Positions 23,932 to 29,226 of a stretch of 29,226 nucleotides of DNA are shown here, one piece after another. Position 1 is the first letter of the stretch. Every line of letters starts with the position of its first letter. The position numbers were made by a program, and so were the translations under genes. The notes under the pieces are model-generated. The model was not told where the DNA came from. It was given only the letters and a program-made list of their open reading frames with translations, and did no database searches. Source of the DNA: ARS1285 sp038045965 (lineage in GTDB: Archaea > Nanobdellota > Nanobdellia > Pacearchaeales > GW2011-AR1); NCBI GenBank assembly GCA_038045965.1, contig JBBSXD010000036.1, forward strand, positions 1 to 29,226, written 5' to 3'.

Positions 23932-24342
23932 TCAGTCTAATATTTTAATGATGTCTTTTCTTAAATTCTTTATTCTGATTAAAACTCCTCTTGATTCTTG
24001 AACTGAAATATCTTTAGCATAATAGTTAATTCCATTTTTTATTTTTCTCAATTCATCAAATTCGTCTCCTTTCATGCTTTCATTTAATATTTCTTTTAAA
24101 AAACAAGTATAACATTCATGATTGTATACTTTGTATCCTTTTACAATAGCTAAAGCTTCTAATAGTTCTCTTAAAGAATCATATAATAAAGAAATCTTTG
24201 ATCCAGCCGTTACTTCTGTTAGCTTAAGTTTCTCCGTCGAATTAAGCTTATTTTCGCTAATCTTTTTCAAAGATTTTATTAATTCAAAATCTGGTTTTAT
24301 TTCCTTTACAATTCTCTTTTTAAGACATTCATTAAAATCCAT
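23932..24342 (-). CDS. HEPN-like partner protein, module 2
   Basis: A 136-residue helical protein. It has VKGYKVYNHECYTCFL near residue 68, with the GY...H motif shared by the other modules, and LRKIKNGINYYAKD near residue 99. At the HEPN catalytic site it reads Lys102-Asn-x3-Tyr107, so both the Arg and the His of Rx4H are changed, making this the most divergent of the four. It overlaps the upstream fusion gene by 1 nt (TAATG). Confidence 0.7.
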   Translation of the reverse strand: MDFNECLKKRIVKEIKPDFELIKSLKKISENKLNSTEKLKLTEVTAGSKISLLYDSLRELLEALAIVKGYKVYNHECYTCFLKEILNESMKGDEFDELRKIKNGINYYAKDISVQESRGVLIRIKNLRKDIIKILD

Positions 24343-24851
24343 TATAATTTTAATCTTCCTTCTAAGATATATCCATTTATGATATTATTTGCTAACTCTT
24401 TGTTACTTATATTTTCCAGAGAGCTAAAGAAAAACAGTTGAATTTTTCTCTTTAAATTAGACTCAAATTTATTAAGATGAATGTCTTTTTTATGGCCTAA
24501 TATACAAATATCAATATCAGAATCTATTTTGGCTTCTGCTTTTGATAAAGAGCCAAATAGAATTATTGTTGGACTCGTTAGGTTATTGTTTAAATAATCA
24601 ATTAAATTTCCAAGTTTTAATTTCCAATAAATTCTGGACAAATCAGTGAATATTTTACTGCTTCTATTAGCATAATAAAAAAGATAATTTCTATCTTTTT
24701 CAATCAATAATAATTCTTGTTTATGGTATTCAAAAAGCATTTTAGACGCAGTTGGTGGAGATATTTTCATTATTCTAGAATATTCTCTAACATTTATCCT
24801 TCTATAACTATCTTCAAAAAACAGTTTTAAGTTGTTAATTATTTCTAACAT
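24342..24851 (-). CDS. Helix-turn-helix and minimal nucleotidyltransferase fusion, module 2
   Basis: A 169-residue protein. The N-terminal winged helix-turn-helix spans residues 20-58 (VREYSRIMKISPPTASKMLF). The nucleotidyltransferase at 94-165 reads TIILFGSLSKAEAKIDSDID, with Gly100-Ser101 and Asp112/Asp114. The later strand RKIQLFFF has no third acid. The conserved C-terminal NNIINGYILEG is shared with the other modules. The start codon sits inside a palindrome, TAACATATGTTA, with TTTATAAA 20-27 nt upstream, so the protein bound there would block initiation. Confidence 0.85.
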   Translation of the reverse strand: MLEIINNLKLFFEDSYRRINVREYSRIMKISPPTASKMLFEYHKQELLLIEKDRNYLFYYANRSSKIFTDLSRIYWKLKLGNLIDYLNNNLTSPTIILFGSLSKAEAKIDSDIDICILGHKKDIHLNKFESNLKRKIQLFFFSSLENISNKELANNIINGYILEGRLKL

Positions 24852-24857
24852 ATGTTA
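24846..24857. promoter_or_regulatory. Operator-like palindrome over the module 2 start codon
   Basis: TAACATATGTTA is a perfect 12-bp palindrome that includes the ATG of the fusion gene. A weaker copy, AACAGATGTT, lies at 24867-24876 next to the TATA box, 21 bp (two helical turns) away. The same 12-bp palindrome occurs at the module 3 start. Confidence 0.55.
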
Positions 24858-24887
24858 AATTATATTAACAGATGTTTATAAATCTTC

Positions 24888-25073
24888 TCAAGAAAACATT
24901 TTCATCCTTTTTTTATTTATGATAAGGTTTGCATAAGGACCTTTTCCTGGTTTTGTAGTTATGTCTGTTACAAATAAAATTTCATCATAATTTTTTAGTT
25001 CTCCAAGAGCATTTGTGTAATGATTTAATTGATATTTATTTGAATCTAATTTATTTGAGTTAATTTTATCCAT
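24888..25073 (-). pseudogene. Duplicated C-terminal fragment of the secreted protein at 26131-27539
   Basis: A 61-codon frame whose protein (QLNHYTNALGELKNYDEILF, then TDITTKPGKGPYANLIINKK) matches the last 60 residues of the protein encoded at 26131, at roughly four of five positions. The DNA is also close to identical over a 90-nt core. It lacks the signal peptide and body, so it is most likely a decayed partial copy. The two copies flank module 3 in direct orientation. Confidence 0.75.
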
Positions 25074-25098
25074 AAGAAAAGTTTATATAGTTCTATAT

Positions 25099-25114
25099 TA
25101 TAACATATGTTATA
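25099..25114. promoter_or_regulatory. Operator-like palindrome at the module 3 start
   Basis: TATAACATATGTTATA is a perfect 16-bp palindrome ending at the first base of the ATG (25114). Its core equals the module 2 palindrome. A TATA box, TTTATATA, is at 25082-25089. Confidence 0.6.
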
Positions 25115-25698
25115 TGAAGAGAATAATAAAACCTAATATATATCAAGAGTTATTAATTAAAACTGGAATACAAAAAGTAATGGAATTATTTTTTAAATTT
25201 CCTGAAAAAGAATTTAGTTTAAGTGATGTTGCCAATGAGACTGGAGTGGCAAAAGCTAATCTTGGGAATATCCTCAAGAAACTTGAGCAAATGAATTTTA
25301 TTAATGTAGAGAAATTAAGCAAAATTTGGAGAATTAGAGCAAATAGAAAAAGTCAATATTTTCTTAGAAACAAAATAATTTATAATCTAAATTTTATTTA
25401 TCAAAGTGGATTGATAGAATTTCTTTATGAATATTATGATCATCCAAAGTCGATTATTCTTTTTGGCAGCTTTAGAAATGGTGAAGATGTTTCCGGTTCA
25501 GATATAGATATTTCTATAGAACAAGAAGATTTTAAAGAATATAAAACACTTAATTTAAAGGAACTTGATAAATTTGAAGAGCAAATACTAAGAAAGATAC
25601 AAATTCATGAGTTTAATAAGAGTTTTGTTGATATTAATCTTTTTAATAATATTGCAAATGGAATATTATTGTTTGGATTTTTAGAAGTCAAGAAATGA
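25114..25698 (+). CDS. Helix-turn-helix and minimal nucleotidyltransferase fusion, module 3
   Basis: A 194-residue protein, the longest of the four. The helix-turn-helix (about residues 24-75) reads FSLSDVANETGVAKANLGNI, then a wing (VEKLSKIWRIRAN). The nucleotidyltransferase at 112-190 reads SIILFGSFRNGEDVSGSDID, with Gly118-Ser119 and Asp130/Asp132. A 9-residue insertion precedes the KFEEQILRKIQIHEF segment. The third acid position has Gln or His. The 4-nt overlap (ATGA) with the HEPN gene couples their translation. It is transcribed away from module 2, and the duplicated gene fragment lies between them. Confidence 0.85.
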   Translation: MKRIIKPNIYQELLIKTGIQKVMELFFKFPEKEFSLSDVANETGVAKANLGNILKKLEQMNFINVEKLSKIWRIRANRKSQYFLRNKIIYNLNFIYQSGLIEFLYEYYDHPKSIILFGSFRNGEDVSGSDIDISIEQEDFKEYKTLNLKELDKFEEQILRKIQIHEFNKSFVDINLFNNIANGILLFGFLEVKK

Positions 25699-26129
25699 AA
25701 GAAGAAATTATAAAAATATTAATGAGAGATGGTAGAATTAGATTAAGAAGTATTGATAAAGAAAAAATAAAATCTCTTATTATTTCATCAAAATCTAATG
25801 CAGAAGTAGTTTTTTCTATATTATTAAATGAAAAGAGTTCTACGGTAATATTTAGAGAAATTTGTGAATCTATAAGGCAATTGGGGGATGCTATATGGTG
25901 GTTAAATGGATATGAACCTTTAGACCACGATATTAGTTTAGAAATTTTAAAGGATTTAAAGATAAAAAATAGTGTAGAACTAAACTTTTTAGATAGATTT
26001 AGAAAAATAAGAAACGATGCTAATTATAGAGGTTTTAAAGTTACAGAATTTCAGACAAAAGAAATAATTTTATTCTGGAATAAATGTGGAATAGAGATTT
26101 TAAATTTTATAAAGAATAAGATTAATTAA
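25695..26129 (+). CDS. HEPN-like partner protein, module 3
   Basis: A 144-residue helical protein. WWLNGYEPLDHDISLEIL (about residue 68) has the GY...H motif, and RFRKIRNDANYRGF has Arg106-Asn-x3-Tyr111 at the HEPN catalytic site, with Tyr again replacing His. Its stop abuts the converging end of the secreted-protein gene at 26131. Confidence 0.75.
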   Translation: MKEEIIKILMRDGRIRLRSIDKEKIKSLIISSKSNAEVVFSILLNEKSSTVIFREICESIRQLGDAIWWLNGYEPLDHDISLEILKDLKIKNSVELNFLDRFRKIRNDANYRGFKVTEFQTKEIILFWNKCGIEILNFIKNKIN

Positions 26130-26130
26130 T

Positions 26131-27539
26131 TCAAGAAAACATTTCCATTCTTTCTCTGTTTATCTTGAGTCCAGCATAAGGGCCTTTTCCTGGTTTTGTA
26201 GTTATGTCAGTCATAAATAAAATTTCATCATAATCTTTTAGTTCTCCAAGAGCATTTGTGTAATGTGTTAATTGATATTCATTATTAGGATCTAATTTAT
26301 TTGATATAATTTTTATTCCATGAGGGGTATTTGTTAATAATCTAGAGAATAATATTTTTTGTCCGTCAAACTCAAATTTGTTTTCTCCTGAATATAATTC
26401 TAAATTATTTCCTCCTGCATTAACTTCATCAAATGTTTTTAATATTTTTACTGAGATATCATGACCATTAATCTCAATATTTTGTTCATAGAATTTTATG
26501 AATTGTCCGCTTTCTGATGGTTGTTGAGCGGATATAAAGTTGGATTGGATTAAAGAGATAATTGCAGTAATTATAGTTCCTGGACTAGTGGCTTCATTAC
26601 CAGAAGGATTGTCTAATATTATTTCTGTTTTATCATTTGTTGCAACTTCTGCTATAGGTTTATTATCGGAGAAAATAGTAGTTACAGTATTTTCTGCTAA
26701 TGAACTTTTTAAAGAATTTCCTACTGTAGTTATTTCTCCTGGTTTTGAATTATCTTTTTGTTCTGATATTAAAGTATTTCTATCATCAGAGGTTAGAATT
26801 GAAGTTCCTTTAAATTTTGTAGTTGTTTCTTCTCCTGACTGAGTTAATTCAACTTCATTAAAACCTGGAGAAGGAGAAATTCCTGAAGACTGTCCTGGAT
26901 CTTCTTTATCTTTTTCTGCTATTAATTGTTTTAGATTTAATTGTCCTAATAATGAAATTATTCCCTGCACTGCTCCGATTGCTTGAGTAAACATTTGGTC
27001 AGCTCCCGCAATTCCTCCGGTTGATGTAGATGGATATATACCTTGAGGAGTTGATAAACTTCCTCTAGGATTAGAAAATGCAGCCCTTCCATCGCCAAAG
27101 CTTGGAGAATAACCTGGAGGATGGGTTCCACTTGGAGCTAGAAGAGGTTTTTCATTTGGGCCAGATAATGTTCCACCTTTTAAATAAGAACCTGTAGGTA
27201 TTCCAGTAATATCTGTATTTGGATAATCTTCATTTAATTTTGCAGGAAATCCAGGACTTGTAAGTGGACAATAACCAGAAGTGCAGGGGATAGTTTCAGG
27301 TATTGATAATATTATTGGCATTAATAATATTAAAATTATTAAAGATGTTAGTATTTTTNNNNNNNNNNNNNNNNNNNNNNNNNNNNNNNNNNNNNNNNNN
27401 NNNNNNNNNNNNNNNNNNNNNNNNNNNNNNNNNNNNNNNNNNNNNNNNNNNNNNNNNNTGATAATATTATTGGCATTAATAATATTAAAATTATTAAAGA
27501 TGTTAGTATTTTTTTATTGTTTTTTATTTTATCTTTCAT
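26131..27539 (-). CDS. Secreted Pro/Gly/Ser-rich protein, split by an assembly gap
   Basis: As written, two frames face the gap: 26131-27321 and 27348-27539. The 55 nt on both sides of the gap are identical. Removing one copy and the N run (155 nt) puts both in one frame and gives about 417 residues: MKDKIKNNKKILTSLIILIL, then LMPIILSIPETIPCTSGYCP and on. The first 27 residues are a textbook signal peptide. Residues about 40-130 are rich in Pro, Gly and Ser. The middle has Thr/Ser-rich beta-like sequence, and the C-terminus (THYTNALGELKDYDEILF, KPGKGPYAGL) is the part duplicated at 24888. It lies 26 nt downstream of module 4 on the same strand. No known function. Confidence 0.8.
27304..27513. 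other. Assembly gap (27359-27458) with duplicated 55-nt flanks
   Basis: 27304-27358 and 27459-27513 are the same 55 nt, base for base, with exactly 100 N between. An overlap of 55 is a common k-mer size for graph assemblers, so these are most likely two contig ends that were not merged. The gap interrupts the signal-peptide region of the secreted-protein gene. Confidence 0.9.
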
Positions 27540-27565
27540 TTTAAATTGATTTTCATTTAATTATA

Positions 27566-28009
27566 TTATCTTATTTCATCTTTTAACTTTTTATACATTT
27601 TCTTTAGAAAGGATATAACTTTTTCTGCATATTCTTTATTTAATTCTTTTCCATAGTAAAGAATACCATTTCTAAAATATCTTAACTCATTCATAAAATT
27701 TATTTCTTCTTCTAGAAAATTTAATTCAAATAGATATGATATTTCTGCTTCATGAGCATTTAATCCAGACGCTGAATATCCTTTTTTAAAAAGATTGGCT
27801 CTAATTAAAGACATCAATATATTATAACAATTTTCTATTACATCATTGGCATTTTCTTCTTTTAATCCTATTTTATTTAAAAATTCTGTTAATGATTTTT
27901 TCTTTCTTTCTGATTCTTTTTCTAAAGATAAAGCTCTTTCTTCATCTGGTTTTTGCTTTCTAATTATACCTAAATCAATATATTCATTAAATTTTTTTAA
28001 TGGTTTCAT
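27566..28009 (-). CDS. HEPN-like partner protein, module 4
   Basis: A 147-residue helical protein. KKGYSASGLNAHEAEISYL (about residue 76) is the GY...H region, with a longer gap to His. LRYFRNGILYYGKEL has Arg113-Asn-x3-Tyr118-Tyr119. Tyr again replaces the catalytic His. It overlaps the fusion gene by 4 nt. Confidence 0.75.
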   Translation of the reverse strand: MKPLKKFNEYIDLGIIRKQKPDEERALSLEKESERKKKSLTEFLNKIGLKEENANDVIENCYNILMSLIRANLFKKGYSASGLNAHEAEISYLFELNFLEEEINFMNELRYFRNGILYYGKELNKEYAEKVISFLKKMYKKLKDEIR

Positions 28010-28551
28010 AATTTTATATGACCTCCAATTAAAATACCACTTAATATATTATTTTTAAGATGTTCATTAATATCTTTAAATTTGCTGTAAAATTGTAAAA
28101 TGATTTCCTTTTCTAATAGATTCTCAAATTTTTCAAGATTAATATCTTTCTTTTTATTTCCTATAATTGCTATATCAATATCAGAATCAAAGGTATCTTC
28201 TCCACGCGAATAGCTACCGAATAAAATTATTGTAGAACCTGGAAATGTATCTTCAAGGAAATTTGAAACTCCAGATTCATATAACATTCTTAAATTTTCT
28301 GTCCTTTTGAAAGATACTGCCTTTTCTGAATCTCTATTTAAAGAAATGTAATTTAAATTTAAGTTATTTTCTTTATCTATTTTTATTAATTGTTCTTTTT
28401 CTAAAATAATGATGGATTTGGAAATTGCTGTTGGGGAAACTTTTAATAATTTTGATATTTGTCTTTGACTCATTTTTTCTCCAGTTTTTATACACAAAAC
28501 TCTAAATATTTCATTTTGAAGTTGTGTAAACTTTAGTTTATATATCTCCAT
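28006..28551 (-). CDS. Helix-turn-helix and minimal nucleotidyltransferase fusion, module 4
   Basis: A 181-residue protein. The helix-turn-helix at 25-65 reads KMSQRQISKLLKVSPTAISK. The nucleotidyltransferase at 106-175 reads TIILFGSYSRGEDTFDSDID, with Gly112-Ser113 and Asp124/Asp126. The third acid position (KEIILQFY) is not acidic. It shares the C-terminal LKNNILSGILIGG segment with module 1 (LKNNILNGILLKG). Its upstream region holds a 20-bp palindrome. Downstream, 26 nt after the HEPN gene, is the secreted protein, which may be on the same transcript. Confidence 0.85.
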   Translation of the reverse strand: MEIYKLKFTQLQNEIFRVLCIKTGEKMSQRQISKLLKVSPTAISKSIIILEKEQLIKIDKENNLNLNYISLNRDSEKAVSFKRTENLRMLYESGVSNFLEDTFPGSTIILFGSYSRGEDTFDSDIDIAIIGNKKKDINLEKFENLLEKEIILQFYSKFKDINEHLKNNILSGILIGGHIKL

Positions 28552-28553
28552 AT

Positions 28554-28573
28554 TAGTTTATATATATAAACTA
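28554..28573. promoter_or_regulatory. 20-bp perfect palindrome upstream of module 4
   Basis: TAGTTTATATATATAAACTA lies just before the ATG at 28551 and covers the likely TATA box. A further half-site, TAGTTTATATAT, occurs at 28534-28545 inside the first codons, 20 bp away. This arrangement fits a dimeric repressor, most simply the helix-turn-helix of module 4 itself. Confidence 0.65.
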
Positions 28574-28590
28574 TAATTTATATACCTTTC

Positions 28591-29226
28591 TTATGTCTTA
28601 GAGTTTTCTTTAACCTCATATCTATTTAAAAATTCAAATATATAGGGATGTTCCATCGTTCTGTTTTCTAATATCATAACTAAAGTAGTATCCTTTTCAA
28701 ATGCAATAAAATCTACATACAATTCTTTTTCTTTTGCTATTTCTGTGATACAATTAATACACATTAAATCTTTATTTTCTTTATGTGACTCAGTTATATA
28801 TTTAGAAAGTTCAATTATATCATAAATAGAGGAATTTATTGAAATGGGATGTGTTTCTAGATTAAAATCTATTTTATTATTCTCGTGTTCTATTATTACT
28901 GGAAGTTTTGTAGTAAACTTTGTTTCTGATGGATTTATTTTTGTTAAAGTTGATGGTGGCTCATATTTTAATTCAAAGTTTTGGAAATTAATTTTTTCTA
29001 AACAAGAATCTAAATTATAATCTATGTAGTTTGATAGTTCTTGTTCTATTTTCTCTTTTGATGGATTTAGAAAAGTCCCTTTATCATAATAGTATGGAAT
29101 AAATGTCCATTGAAGTTCATAATATTTTGAAGACCTTTCATTATATCCTCCTTGAATGCCGATTTTTATTAGTGCATCTTTGGCTTCAGTATTTAAGCAT
29201 TCTATTATAAAGTCTTGAATATTATT
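28591..29226 (-). CDS. C-terminal part of an envelope protein paralogous to that at 1344-3221
   Basis: The minus strand is open from the window edge to TAA 28591-28593 (211 codons), so the start is missing. The protein has the motif order of the 625-residue protein at the window start: IIECLNTEAKDALIKIGIQG with GGY, IPYYYDKG, EQELSNYIDYNLDSCLEKIN with FQNFEL, then a matched beta region (TKFTTKLPVIIEHENN) and IYDIIELSKYI. It ends much earlier than that protein, with a Cys pair in LMCINCITEIAKEKE. I expect an N-terminal membrane anchor beyond the edge. Confidence 0.8.
   Translation of the reverse strand, partial: NNIQDFIIECLNTEAKDALIKIGIQGGYNERSSKYYELQWTFIPYYYDKGTFLNPSKEKIEQELSNYIDYNLDSCLEKINFQNFELKYEPPSTLTKINPSETKFTTKLPVIIEHENNKIDFNLETHPISINSSIYDIIELSKYITESHKENKDLMCINCITEIAKEKELYVDFIAFEKDTTLVMILENRTMEHPYIFEFLNRYEVKENSKT

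Noticed and set aside
23111..29226. Integrated virus, plasmid or transposon
   Set aside because: The region looks accessory, but I see no integrase, transposase, replication or structural gene and no clear attachment site pair.

Overview
The window comes from an archaeon with strongly AT-rich DNA. I infer a DPANN lineage of the Pacearchaeota/Woesearchaeota kind. It carries the archaeal ribosomal proteins eL42, eS1, eL8/L7Ae, eS28 and eL24, an archaeal Gins51-type replication subunit, an archaeal-type phosphoglycerate mutase, stand-alone Kae1, FtsY, and a bacterial-type DNA gyrase. Many genes have a TATA box about 25 nt before the start codon with almost no leader. Most operon genes overlap or are 1-2 nt apart. 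The two tRNA genes do not encode CCA.

Layout: 1-3409 (minus strand) is an operon of a small winged-helix protein, a membrane-anchored envelope protein and an Asn/Tyr/Gln-rich secreted protein cut by the window edge. 3555-5445 (minus) has a protein with a sigma-70 region-4-like helix-turn-helix, tRNA-Val(GAC), a VapBC pair and a small unknown gene. 5532-7556 (plus) is eL42, an unknown gene, eS1 and nucleoside diphosphate kinase, followed by tRNA-Thr(UGU). 7695-8080 is a tandem hairpin array that contains an assembly gap and begins inside the stop region of the GINS gene. 8075-11965 (minus) has GINS, an AbrB/PIN pair, a DnaQ-like exonuclease, phosphoglycerate mutase and a DUF433/DUF5615 pair. 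12151-15413 (plus) has ftsY, an unknown gene and kae1. 15464-16388 is the first HTH-nucleotidyltransferase/HEPN pair. 16520-17671 is the L7Ae, eS28, small ORF and eL24 cluster. 17821-18071 is a broken RelE gene. 18215-23097 is gyrB, a HIT-family gene and gyrA, tightly packed.

From 23111 to the end is an accessory island. It holds RelE and its antitoxin, an antitoxin remnant, three more HTH-nucleotidyltransferase/HEPN pairs, a secreted Pro/Gly/Ser-rich protein with a duplicated fragment of its own 3' end, and the C-terminal part of a paralogue of the envelope protein at the window start.

The most unusual content is a set of four two-gene modules. Each pairs a protein with an N-terminal helix-turn-helix and a minimal nucleotidyltransferase domain (GS...SDID) with a HEPN-like protein. 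In all four HEPN proteins the catalytic His of the Rx4H motif is Tyr. Three modules have palindromes at their start codons that look like self-operators, and two of these share the same 12-bp palindrome. In total about ten toxin-antitoxin-like loci, intact or decayed, sit among housekeeping genes in 29 kb.

Both runs of 100 N are assembly gaps. The one at 27359-27458 is flanked by an identical 55-nt sequence. Collapsing the duplicate joins two ORFs in frame into one complete secreted protein, so the apparent break there is probably an artefact.
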